Positions 9,432-17,836 of a DNA stretch of 64,000 nt are shown here, piece by piece. Origin of the DNA: JADZAA01 sp039810485. GTDB lineage: Bacteria; Bacteroidota; Ignavibacteria; Kapaibacteriales; UBA961. The translations under genes and the position numbers were made by a program. Under the pieces are notes generated by a model. The model worked only from the letters and a program-made list of their open reading frames with translations, was not told the DNA's origin and made no database searches. Position 1 is the stretch's first letter; each line of letters starts with the position of its first letter. The DNA is taken from contig JBDHXA010000001.1 of assembly GCA_039810485.1 (NCBI GenBank), forward strand, positions 1 through 64,000, in the 5' to 3' direction.

Positions 9432-11612
9432 ATGGGCGCTTCTTACGACGCAATTATTCGAGAGTCAAACCAACAGCAAAAGATTTCTATCTTTCAATTC
9501 TCTAAAACTTATCCGGCTTTTATTGTTTTATTTGCCGGCATTGCATTAAGCTTCTTTTTCTGGAATTTTGTTGGCAATAAAGTTCGCTCTGATAGAACAG
9601 AGGAATTTAACAAAGCAAGCGGTTCGGTGGTAGGGCGCTTAGAAACTGAAGCCAATCGCAGCAAACAAGTGCTTACTTCCATTGATGGCTTGTATAAAAA
9701 CAGCGTTCAAGTTGTGCGGGATATGTTTGAGCTTTACGGCTCTATTCCAACGCGAACAAATAATGCAATTCAAAGCATCTATTATGTGCCATATATAGCT
9801 CATGCTGACAAGGGTAGGTTTGTTTATTACGCTCAATCTGAGCGATATTATAATTATTCTATAAAATCTGACAGCAATCGCTCATATTATTTGCCAGTTG
9901 AATATGTAGTTCCTCTTTCGCAGATTGTCAACCGCTCCGGTTTAGATTTCTCTACAGTTCCCGAAGCTGATGCAACAGTCAAGCGTGCGCGAGATGCAAA
10001 AGGCGCCATCGTGGCATCGCCCTTCTATAAGGTGCGCCCTGATACGCTCGGCTTTTTAATGGTGTTTAAAGTAGAAAACAAACCGGCTGAATCATCAATT
10101 TTAGGTATTTCCAGCGGCAGCAGCGAGGGATATGTTGTATTGGAAGTGAATGCCGACAAATTTTTTACCCGCGCTATTGGCGAAAATGTTGCGAGCGATA
10201 CAACTATAATCTTCCAGATATTTGACAACGGCACAGAAAGCCCAATATATTCCTCTAAGAATGCCGGCTTGCTTGCGGCTGATATATCGCCGATGTTCTC
10301 AGAATTCCAATCTATCCCGTTTGCCGACCGAGAATTGCGGGTGAGATTTACAACCGTGCCAAATTTCGGCGGCAAGTTTCAATCTATGCTGCCTTTGCTT
10401 TCGTTATTGATTATGCTCATATTGAGTTTCGTTGCATTCGGTTTTGTTGTTTCTATCACTACAAGTCGAGCGAGAGCTCTTGATTTGGCAGACCGTCTTA
10501 CGCGCTCTCAACGCAGAATAATAGAAGCGTCGAAAGACATCATTGCTGTTTTAGACATCAATGGAAATTACAAAACTATTAGTCCTGCGGTCGAGCAAAT
10601 TCTTGGCTGTCAAATAGATAGCATTATTGGAAAAAATATTGCAGATCTTTTTGCTGATGCGCAAGACAAAGTTGCTTTCAAAAATAGAATTAGCGATGCA
10701 GCGCACGGAGAAAGCGGTGTCGTTTTCGATGTGCAGATGATTACTAGCACTAATGAAATACGATGGCTGAGCTGGAATTGCACTGTTTCCCGCATTGATG
10801 GCAATATCTATGCAACAGGTCGCGATGTAACGTTGCAAAAGATTGCAGAAGAACAAATTAGATTGAAAAATCGCCAAGTACAATTGTCGGAACGGCAAGC
10901 GCGTGAAATTAGCGAGTTTAAGTCAAGATTTATGCGAGATCTAAGTCACAAGTTGCGTAATAACCTGACCGGCACGCTTGGCTTTTTGCAGCTTCTCAGT
11001 GGGAAACTCTATAATAATGAAGAAGAAGAACAATTTTACATTGCTCAGGCAGAATCAAGCTCCGATAATCTTTTTTCTGTTGTTACAGATATCATTGACG
11101 TGGCAGATGAAAGCGATGTTAAAACAATTGCACATTCTGAAAAATCGCGCATTTCTGAAGTTGTAAAAGATGTTCAAGAGTATTTTGTTGCAAATGAAAA
11201 CGGGCGATTGATTTCAATTAAATCTGAAATTGAAACGCTGGATATCTCTATTATTGCAGACAAGTATAGTATTATCGAATGTTTAGTGGAAGCATGCAAG
11301 GCGCTCGCTCCCAAAGAAGGCAATCTGCAAATTCAACTGACAGCCAGAGCTAATCCCTTTGAAAAGGTGGCAGAAATCGAGATATTAGCACCTTATGATA
11401 AAAACATCAAAAAAATGATAGATATTTACAAACAGCATAGCAATAATTTGGTTGAGGCCCTGGTGCATGACAGTAATGACGTGCTGTTTCATATTGGGCT
11501 GGCATTATCGGCCACTCGTCAGCTGAATGGCACCATGATGATTGATTCATTGGGCGAAGGATCTGAAAATGTTTGTATGTTAACATTACCGTTAAGTCAA
11601 AATAAAAGGTAA
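9432..11612 (+). CDS. CHASE-PAS membrane histidine kinase with degenerate ATPase domain
   Basis: A 726-residue inner-membrane sensor. Membrane segments lie at about 28-48 and 318-343; the extracytoplasmic part between them resembles a CHASE domain (IYYVPYI, SYYLPVEYVVPL, RARDAKGAIVASP). A PAS domain follows (about 360-470), then a HisKA-type helix with H506 in FMRDLSHKLRNNLTG. The C-terminal region is homologous in outline to HATPase_c but lacks key residues: where the N-box Asn is expected there is Glu (LVEACKAL), the G1 box DxGxG is replaced by ILAPYDKN, and only a relic of G2 remains (IGLALS, followed by LNGTMMI). Autophosphorylation by the usual mechanism therefore looks doubtful; it may be a scaffold, a phosphatase or a substrate of another kinase. 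It likely works with the receiver protein just upstream. Confidence 0.85.
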   Translation: MGASYDAIIRESNQQQKISIFQFSKTYPAFIVLFAGIALSFFFWNFVGNKVRSDRTEEFNKASGSVVGRLETEANRSKQVLTSIDGLYKNSVQVVRDMFELYGSIPTRTNNAIQSIYYVPYIAHADKGRFVYYAQSERYYNYSIKSDSNRSYYLPVEYVVPLSQIVNRSGLDFSTVPEADATVKRARDAKGAIVASPFYKVRPDTLGFLMVFKVENKPAESSILGISSGSSEGYVVLEVNADKFFTRAIGENVASDTTIIFQIFDNGTESPIYSSKNAGLLAADISPMFSEFQSIPFADRELRVRFTTVPNFGGKFQSMLPLLSLLIMLILSFVAFGFVVSITTSRARALDLADRLTRSQRRIIEASKDIIAVLDINGNYKTISPAVEQILGCQIDSIIGKNIADLFADAQDKVAFKNRISDAAHGESGVVFDVQMITSTNEIRWLSWNCTVSRIDGNIYATGRDVTLQKIAEEQIRLKNRQVQLSERQAREISEFKSRFMRDLSHKLRNNLTGTLGFLQLLSGKLYNNEEEEQFYIAQAESSSDNLFSVVTDIIDVADESDVKTIAHSEKSRISEVVKDVQEYFVANENGRLISIKSEIETLDISIIADKYSIIECLVEACKALAPKEGNLQIQLTARANPFEKVAEIEILAPYDKNIKKMIDIYKQHSNNLVEALVHDSNDVLFHIGLALSATRQLNGTMMIDSLGEGSENVCMLTLPLSQNKR

Positions 11613-11663
11613 TACAAGTTATATTTATCCAGTATTTTTATATTCTAAGAAGGGCAAAAAAAC

Positions 11664-11879
11664 ATGAACGAGCAAAAAGATTGGCTTACAACTTTGCTTT
11701 TGGCAATTTTTCTAGGTGGTCTTGGAGTGCATCGCTTTTACACAGGGCACATAGGAATCGGCATAGCCCAGCTTTTAACTCTTGGTGGATGTGGCATCTG
11801 GTCGCTAATTGATATTATTCAGATTGCCACAGGTTCTTTTAAAGATGCTGACGGCAATCCTTTATTGCGAAATAATTGA
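11664..11879 (+). CDS. TM2 domain protein
   Basis: A 71-residue protein with the TM2 layout: two hydrophobic helices (TLLLAIFLGGLGVHRFY and IAQLLTLGGCGIWSLIDII) joined by a short turn, with the family signature GGLGVHRFYTGHIGIGIAQL-type loop and the Asp in SLIDIIQI. TM2 proteins are inner-membrane proteins of unclear function that are often found near unrelated genes. It lies 51 bp after the histidine kinase and 46 bp before the DUF2752 gene, possibly as a trailing part of the same transcript. Confidence 0.9.
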   Translation: MNEQKDWLTTLLLAIFLGGLGVHRFYTGHIGIGIAQLLTLGGCGIWSLIDIIQIATGSFKDADGNPLLRNN

Positions 11880-11925
11880 CGGTGTATTATGCCGTATTCT
11901 GACATTCAGAAAAAGGAAATAAATA

Positions 11926-12330
11926 ATGCTGACTAACCGCATAGCAGGTATTATATTAGCAGCGACAATCATTGCGATTGTCGCTGCTGTTTTTTGGGGC
12001 AATCCATTTTCCTCGTCCGGCTTATTCCTTCCATGTTTTTTCCATAAGGCAACCGGGCTTTACTGTCCGGGCTGCGGCGCTACTCGAGGTGTTTGTAAAT
12101 TGCTTCACGGAGATGTAAGGGGCGCACTTGGCTCAAATATATTGCTTCCTTTTATTTTGGGTATTATTGGTTATGAAGCAACTCGTGTTTTGGCATGGCA
12201 TCTATTCGACAAAGATATGCCATCGCTGCGATTTAGCAAACGCATAATAATAACAGCAGGAGCAGTTGTGTTTGTATTTGTCGTGCTGCGCAATATTCCT
12301 TTCGAACCGTTTTGTCAATTAGCGCCATAA
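11926..12330 (+). CDS. DUF2752 family membrane protein
   Basis: A 134-residue protein with an N-terminal membrane segment (IAGIILAATIIAIVAAVFW), the family hallmark LYCPGCGATRGVCKLLHGD and two further hydrophobic segments (ILLPFILGIIGYEA; IIITAGAVVFVFVVL). DUF2752 proteins carry this CPGCGxTR motif, which looks like a metal or redox Cys pair, but no activity is established. DUF2752 and TM2 genes are frequent neighbours in Bacteroidota, as here. Transcription probably stops in the convergent intergenic region before the pyrophosphatase gene. Confidence 0.88.
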   Translation: MLTNRIAGIILAATIIAIVAAVFWGNPFSSSGLFLPCFFHKATGLYCPGCGATRGVCKLLHGDVRGALGSNILLPFILGIIGYEATRVLAWHLFDKDMPSLRFSKRIIITAGAVVFVFVVLRNIPFEPFCQLAP

Positions 12331-12394
12331 ATGTTCAAGCAGCAATCTTAGCTAAAATTACTACAGTTGTAATTGGCGAAGGCATAATAAAATA

Positions 12395-12428
12395 GAAGCG
12401 GACGATTGATAAAACAATCGTCCGCTTC
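12395..12428 (-). terminator. Rho-independent terminator of the pyrophosphatase gene
   Basis: A perfect 14-bp stem (12395-12408 with 12415-12428, arm GAAGCGGACGATTG) closes a 6-base A-rich loop. Read on the minus strand it is followed by TATTTTATT, so it best serves the minus-strand gene ending at 12461; it may also stop plus-strand transcripts from the DUF2752 gene. Confidence 0.8.
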
Positions 12429-12460
12429 TGAAATCAGCAGCAATTCAAAGACAAACTAAG

Positions 12461-14587
12461 TTACTTGCCAAACAGCTTTAAAAGTACGCCTCCACTATTC
12501 ATAAAGAAAGGCACAAAAACAAGCGAAATAATAGCCATAAGCTTAATGAGAATATTGAGAGATGGTCCGCTGGTATCTTTGAAAGGATCTCCCACAGTAT
12601 CTCCGACAACTGCCGCCTTATGAGTGTCCGATCCTTTGCCGCCAAGTTGTCCTGTTTCTATGTATTTCTTTGCATTATCCCAAGCGCCGCCGGAATTTGC
12701 CATAGAAATAGCCAGCATCACTCCGACAATCAATGCTCCAATCAATAGGCCGGCAAGCATTTCAACGCCGAAAAGCCATCCGGTTAGCAATGGCGTTGCA
12801 ATAACTAATATTCCGGGAGCAATCATTTGACGAAGAGAAGCGCCAGTTGATATATCAACGCATGTAGCATAGTCGGCACGAGCTTTTCCTTCGAGAAGAC
12901 CAGGAATTGTGCGAAATTGGCGGCGAACTTCTTCAATCATGTCAAAAGCTGCTTTGCCAACAGAACGCATGGTCATTGCTGAAAAAGAAAATGGCAGTGC
13001 TGCCCCTACAAATAGGCCGGCCATAACTTTAGCGTCGAGCATATTGATGGTTGGAATGTTTGCTCTTGTTAAAAATGCCGCTGTTAATGCAAGCGAAGTT
13101 AATGCTGCAGAGCCAATGGCAAAACCTTTGCCGATTGCAGCCGTTGTATTGCCTGCCGCGTCTAAGGCGTCAGTTCTTTTGCGTATATCTTTGCCCATTT
13201 CAGCCATTTCTGCAATGCCGCCGGCATTATCAGACACTGGTCCGTAAGCGTCAATAGTTAAACCAACTGCAATAGTGCCCAACATGCCTATGGCTGCCAT
13301 TGCAATGCCATACATGCCTGCAAATGAAAAGCCAAGTACAACTGTAACAGCCATAAGAATCATGGGCAGCACAGCGCTGTTGTAACCGAGGGAAAGACCG
13401 TAGATAATATTTGTTGCAGAGCCGGTTTTGGATGCGTCTGCAACTTCGCGCACGGGCTTGTAGCGATGCGAGGTATAATATTCAGTAATTAGCCCAATAA
13501 GCAAACCTGAAATCAAACCAGATGCTAAAGCAATGAAAACGCCGGTATTAGTGTAATTGTGTTCGCCTAACTGAAATGACTCAGGCATCAATCTCATAGT
13601 TGCAAAATACACGCCTATCAACATAATGAGAGTAGAGCCGATAAGAGCGTTTTTAAGAGATCCTTCAACTTTTTCTTCAGATTTTGGGCGCACAAAAAAG
13701 AGAGAAATAAAACTAGCAACAATGCCAACGGCGCTTATAAACAAGGGGAATAATAAAGCGGATAATCGTATATCTTCGGGGAGTGCGGCAAAAGACGCCG
13801 CGCCAATGACCATTGCAGCGCACGTTGACTCTGCGACAGAGCCGAATAAGTCAGCGCCCATTCCTGCAATGTCACCCACGTTGTCGCCCACATTATCGGC
13901 TATGACTGCTGGATTGCGCGGGTCATCTTCAGGAATGCCGGCTTCCACTTTTCCTACTAAATCAGCGCCTACATCTGCAGCTTTAGTGTATATGCCTCCG
14001 CCAACACGACCAAATAAAGCAACGGAAGAACCGCCTAAAGCAAAACCGGAGAGAATTTCCATCACAATATGTTGTTCTACGCCAGCTGGCAGCGCCGCTC
14101 CGATGCCAAGATATAACAAAATTAAGCCGCATACAGCAATGCCGGTCAAGCCAAAGCCCATTACAACGCCGGAATTAAAGGCAATAGAGAACGCCGCCGG
14201 CAACGACTTTCGTGCAGCTGCTGCTGTTCGCACATTTCCCTTCGTTGCTATCTTCATGCCTATAAAGCCGGATAAAACCGATGCGCCTGCGCCGATAATA
14301 AAACATACGGCAGAATAAATGCCTGTTTTAAAATTAACATGCGAGTCATTGACGGTTAGAGCGATTATAATGGCGAATAGTCCCATAAATAAAGCTAGAA
14401 TTCTGTATTCACGCTTTAAAAATGCCATGGCGCCTTCGGCAATGGCTTCAGAAATCTCCTTTAAGCGCGATACTTCCGCTTCAGAAGCAGCACCGCTTTC
14501 TATAGTAACCGACGTTACACGACGCGCATAAAGGAAGGCGACTATTAATGATAATGTTCCCAGCACAAGAATTAACGTTAGAATCAT
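12461..14587 (-). CDS. hppA: Membrane-bound cation-pumping pyrophosphatase, K+-dependent type
   Basis: A 708-residue, multi-pass inner-membrane protein that couples pyrophosphate hydrolysis to H+ or Na+ export. The substrate site motifs are intact: KAADVGADLVGKVEAGIPED, DNVGDNVGD and, near the end, DTVGDPFKDTSGP. The segment GNTTAAIGKG has Ala at the position where K+-independent enzymes carry Lys (GNTTKA), which places it in the K+-dependent subfamily; whether the pumped ion is Na+ or H+ cannot be read confidently. Length is normal for the family. The ATG at 14587 precedes a typical first membrane helix. It is transcribed alone, with a candidate promoter at 14669-14676 and a strong terminator at 12395-12428. 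Confidence 0.96.
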   Translation of the reverse strand: MILTLILVLGTLSLIVAFLYARRVTSVTIESGAASEAEVSRLKEISEAIAEGAMAFLKREYRILALFMGLFAIIIALTVNDSHVNFKTGIYSAVCFIIGAGASVLSGFIGMKIATKGNVRTAAAARKSLPAAFSIAFNSGVVMGFGLTGIAVCGLILLYLGIGAALPAGVEQHIVMEILSGFALGGSSVALFGRVGGGIYTKAADVGADLVGKVEAGIPEDDPRNPAVIADNVGDNVGDIAGMGADLFGSVAESTCAAMVIGAASFAALPEDIRLSALLFPLFISAVGIVASFISLFFVRPKSEEKVEGSLKNALIGSTLIMLIGVYFATMRLMPESFQLGEHNYTNTGVFIALASGLISGLLIGLITEYYTSHRYKPVREVADASKTGSATNIIYGLSLGYNSAVLPMILMAVTVVLGFSFAGMYGIAMAAIGMLGTIAVGLTIDAYGPVSDNAGGIAEMAEMGKDIRKRTDALDAAGNTTAAIGKGFAIGSAALTSLALTAAFLTRANIPTINMLDAKVMAGLFVGAALPFSFSAMTMRSVGKAAFDMIEEVRRQFRTIPGLLEGKARADYATCVDISTGASLRQMIAPGILVIATPLLTGWLFGVEMLAGLLIGALIVGVMLAISMANSGGAWDNAKKYIETGQLGGKGSDTHKAAVVGDTVGDPFKDTSGPSLNILIKLMAIISLVFVPFFMNSGGVLLKLFGK

Positions 14588-14668
14588 GGAAATCCGTAAA
14601 ATTGTGAATAGAGTAATGGCAATTAATAATATGTATTCTCATTTGTCAGTAAATAGCTAAGATTAGCG

Positions 14669-14725
14669 CAAAAATACAAAAACGTTGCGCTTTTTACTTG
14701 ATTTCAAACATGGAACGTATTTTTG
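14669..14725. promoter_or_regulatory. Divergent promoter region between hppA and the PIG-L gene
   Basis: Two TATTTTTG -7 elements point outward: minus strand at 14669-14676 (toward hppA) and plus strand at 14718-14725 (toward the PIG-L gene). The plus element has TTG at 14698-14700, spacer 17, shorter than the usual 19. The minus element has no good -33 partner. Confidence 0.5.
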
Positions 14726-14761
14726 CAACTTAATTGTTTCTCTTTTTGGGGCTTAATTTGC

Positions 14762-15781
14762 ATGAATATTACTATGCGCTTATGTACCGTTGTTTATATG
14801 GCTGTGCTTCTTGGAATGAATTTAGCAATAACTGTTTATGGACAGAATGCTGCCCATATACAGAAACCGGTAAAACATTTAACATCTTCACAAAAAATAC
14901 AGCCGATTACGGCTAAAGAGCTTTCTCAATTAACAACTGCTGTTGAGACGAAATCAGAAAAAAAAATAGAAAATCTGAAAGCATTAGTGATAACCGCGCA
15001 TCCCGATGACGAAACGTGTTTTGCAGTCACTATGTATAAAATCACCAAAGAACTTGGCGGTGTTGTTGATTTGGCAGTAATTACAAATGGCGAAGGCGGT
15101 TATAAATACTCAACTCTTGCAGAGGATATCTATCATCTAAAATTAACTGACGAAACAGTAGGGCGCGAGTATTTGCCGTCTATTCGCAAACGCGAACTAA
15201 TGGCAGGCGGCAAATATGCAGGCATTCGCAATTATTATTTTTTTGACCAAAAAGATACTCATTATACTCTTGACGCGGATACTGTTTTGAATCAGGTGTG
15301 GGACGTTGAATGGGTAAAAAAGCGATTGCGCGTATTGATGGAGCAAGAAAACTACAATATTGTTCTGACGCTATTGCCAACGCCAGAAACGCATGGACAT
15401 CATAAAGCGGCAACTATCATTGCTCTTGAAACTGCTCAATCTCTAACTGCACCGGCTAAACCTATTGTTTTGGGATGCGGCTTCGGCATGAAAAATGATA
15501 CAATTCCAACATTCACAGAACTAAATAATTATCCCATAACTCATTGCAACTTGTCGTCGCCAGTGGCAGCTCTCGACAAAACGCAAAAGTTTGGCTATAA
15601 TGACCGTCTCAATTACACAATTATTACGAGCTGGATGGTTGCCGAGCATAAATCTCAAGGAGCAATGCATCTTGGATTTCGATCTGAACTTGAGAATTTC
15701 TGGTTTTTTGATGTCAACGATTCCAAATCTCTGCCAAAGATTAAAGATCTTTTTATGCAAATGTCCAAAACAAAGCCTTAA
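14762..15781 (+). CDS. Exported PIG-L/LmbE-family deacetylase
   Basis: An upstream in-frame TTG at 14723 overlaps the candidate promoter, so the ATG at 14762 is chosen; it starts a signal peptide (MRLCTVVYMAVLLGMNLAITVYG), giving 339 residues. The zinc-binding motif is AHPDDE with H80, followed by VITNGEGG, and the third ligand region is TPETHGHHKAA. Members of this family remove N-acetyl groups from amino-sugar conjugates. Because of the export signal the substrate is probably extracytoplasmic, unlike BshB1 at 40932-41660. It is followed after 74 bp by the first TPR kinase gene, with no known functional link. Confidence 0.85.
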   Translation: MNITMRLCTVVYMAVLLGMNLAITVYGQNAAHIQKPVKHLTSSQKIQPITAKELSQLTTAVETKSEKKIENLKALVITAHPDDETCFAVTMYKITKELGGVVDLAVITNGEGGYKYSTLAEDIYHLKLTDETVGREYLPSIRKRELMAGGKYAGIRNYYFFDQKDTHYTLDADTVLNQVWDVEWVKKRLRVLMEQENYNIVLTLLPTPETHGHHKAATIIALETAQSLTAPAKPIVLGCGFGMKNDTIPTFTELNNYPITHCNLSSPVAALDKTQKFGYNDRLNYTIITSWMVAEHKSQGAMHLGFRSELENFWFFDVNDSKSLPKIKDLFMQMSKTKP

Positions 15782-15855
15782 CCAAGTATTAGTGGTTCGA
15801 CCGCTCATTTGTTTAATAAAAACAGTACTGAAGTATTTACTAATAAACATCATAT

Positions 15856-17706
15856 ATGACTTTAGAAGAATTGAATTCGCTGTTGATTAAAGCGGAAAAT
15901 GAATTTAATCTAACAAGATATGATAAAGCCGCCGAACATATTGGCGGCTTAATGCGTTGCTTCGAAAAAATATATGTTAATAATAATGTAATTTTATTGC
16001 AAATTCAGAGTTATCTTTTACAATCTAGAATTGAGTGGAAGCAAAGCCATTATGAAAAAACTATTGAAAATGCAAGTATTGCTTTGGCTTTGGCTGATAA
16101 ATTAGCTGTTGATATTAATGAAAAACAAATATTTAAAGCTAAGGCATTCAATATGTTGGGTCTTGCCTATTGGAATATTGGAAAATTGTCATTGTCTGTA
16201 GATAATTATTATAAAGCATTAGAAATCAGTGAAATAATAGACGAAAAGAGGGGAGTTGCGATTGTAACTGGTAATATTGGCATGGTTTATAGGAAATTGC
16301 GCGACTATCAAAAATCTTTAGAATTTTATCGCCGATCTTTACATCTTTATCAAGAACTTAATAATCCAGAAGAAATTGCAGGTATTCTTGGAGATTTAGG
16401 CGTAGTGCACTTTCAGATTGGAAACTATGATGAAGCGCTAACATATTATTTGCAATCTCTAGCCATCTTAGAACAGCTTAATAATAAAAAACAAATTGCC
16501 CAGCTATCAACCAATATCGGTCACATTTATCTTATTAAGAAAGAGCACGTAAGAGCAATTGCCATCTTTAATAATTCGCTCGATATTTATTTAGAATTGA
16601 ATTCGCTTCCTGATATCGCTTATGTAAAATATTTGCTTGGCAGCGCATATTCTCAAAAAGAATTTTCAAATTATGATCCTGAAAATGCAAAGAAGTGTCT
16701 TCTTGAATCTATTGAAATTCTGAAGGAATTAAATGCAGAAATATTTGCTGTGGAAAACTATAAGATACTATCGGAAATATATGAAGACGAAGGCAGCTTG
16801 CAAGAGTTTGCATATAACATTAAGCAATATCATAGGCTAATTTTAAAAGAGCTTAATGAAAAATCTGCTAAGCAAGCACAGCGATATTCGATAGATTATC
16901 AACTTACGGAGCTGCAATTAGAACAGCAAAATTTAAAAGATAAAAATGATGCGCTTGCCGAACTAAACATGCAACTCGCCATCAAAAATCAACAGCTTAT
17001 CAAAGCAGATGAAGAAAAAAATGATTTTATGAGCATGGCTGCACATGATTTAAAAAATCCGCTTGGCGCAGTAACGATGATAGCAAAAATATTAGCTAAT
17101 GATGCTGAAGCTATAAGTTCGAAAGATATTCATGAATTAGCCACTGACATACATACTTTATCAAAAAGAATGTTTGATTTAGTATCAAATTTGTTATATC
17201 TCAACAAAGTGGAACAAGGCATAATGCCAAATGACAAGTCATTGCTATCTATATCAGATGTAATTTATCCTATTGTTAAGCAGCATATTCTTTCTGCTGA
17301 GAAGAAAGATGTAAAAATTATTTGTCAGATAAAAGACCTGCAATTATACAATAGCCCATCTGTTTTATTTCAAATTCTTGATAATTTAATTTCTAATGCT
17401 GTAAAGTTTACTTTCAAGAATACCATAATAACAATAGCCACAGAATTAATTGATGCAGCGCATCTGCGAATTTGCATCACCGATGAAGGTCCAGGATTAA
17501 CAGAAACAGACCGTCTGCAAATTTTCGGAAGGTTCAAACGGTTGTCTGCGCAGCCCACTTTCGGAGAACAATCGAATGGATTAGGACTAGCAATTGTCAA
17601 GAAATTAGTGGAAACTATCGGAGGACATATTCGGTATGACAGCGATTTAGGAAGAGGCACAACGTTTTATGTAGAGCTGCCTCGAAATTTGTCGGAAGAA
17701 ATATGA
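15856..17706 (+). CDS. Cytoplasmic TPR histidine kinase, first of three tandem paralogues
   Basis: A 616-residue soluble protein with no signal peptide or membrane helix. Residues 1-320 hold about seven tetratricopeptide repeats (AKAFNMLGLAYWNIGKLSLS, VTGNIGMVYRKLRDYQKSLE), a coiled coil runs at about 335-385 (LQLEQQNLKDKNDALAELN), HisKA has H397 in AAHDLKNPLG, and HATPase_c is complete: N-box ILDNLISNAVKFT, G1 DEGPGLTE, F-box FGRFKRL, G2 GLGLAIVKKL. It should autophosphorylate in response to a partner bound by the TPRs. No cognate regulator is adjacent. It shares all length landmarks with the two following paralogues but is the most diverged. Confidence 0.92.
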   Translation: MTLEELNSLLIKAENEFNLTRYDKAAEHIGGLMRCFEKIYVNNNVILLQIQSYLLQSRIEWKQSHYEKTIENASIALALADKLAVDINEKQIFKAKAFNMLGLAYWNIGKLSLSVDNYYKALEISEIIDEKRGVAIVTGNIGMVYRKLRDYQKSLEFYRRSLHLYQELNNPEEIAGILGDLGVVHFQIGNYDEALTYYLQSLAILEQLNNKKQIAQLSTNIGHIYLIKKEHVRAIAIFNNSLDIYLELNSLPDIAYVKYLLGSAYSQKEFSNYDPENAKKCLLESIEILKELNAEIFAVENYKILSEIYEDEGSLQEFAYNIKQYHRLILKELNEKSAKQAQRYSIDYQLTELQLEQQNLKDKNDALAELNMQLAIKNQQLIKADEEKNDFMSMAAHDLKNPLGAVTMIAKILANDAEAISSKDIHELATDIHTLSKRMFDLVSNLLYLNKVEQGIMPNDKSLLSISDVIYPIVKQHILSAEKKDVKIICQIKDLQLYNSPSVLFQILDNLISNAVKFTFKNTIITIATELIDAAHLRICITDEGPGLTETDRLQIFGRFKRLSAQPTFGEQSNGLGLAIVKKLVETIGGHIRYDSDLGRGTTFYVELPRNLSEEI

Positions 17707-17836
17707 TGCTAACGAGATGATTTACGATTTAAACTGCCGGTCAATCAATAATATATTCTCAGGTTATTTGCACTAAATTACAGCCGAGAATAAATGACCT
17801 TAAAAATAATTATACAGTAAAAATAAATCTGATAAG

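Noticed and set aside
13626..14318. 230-residue plus-strand ORF opposite the pyrophosphatase gene
   Set aside because: Pro/Ala/Thr-rich, without any motif, and entirely antisense to a well-conserved gene. It is a shadow of the codon pattern of hppA.
14762..15781. Second bacillithiol deacetylase
   Set aside because: It has a signal peptide and lacks the BshB1-specific segments seen in the gene at 40932-41660, so only the general PIG-L family is assigned.
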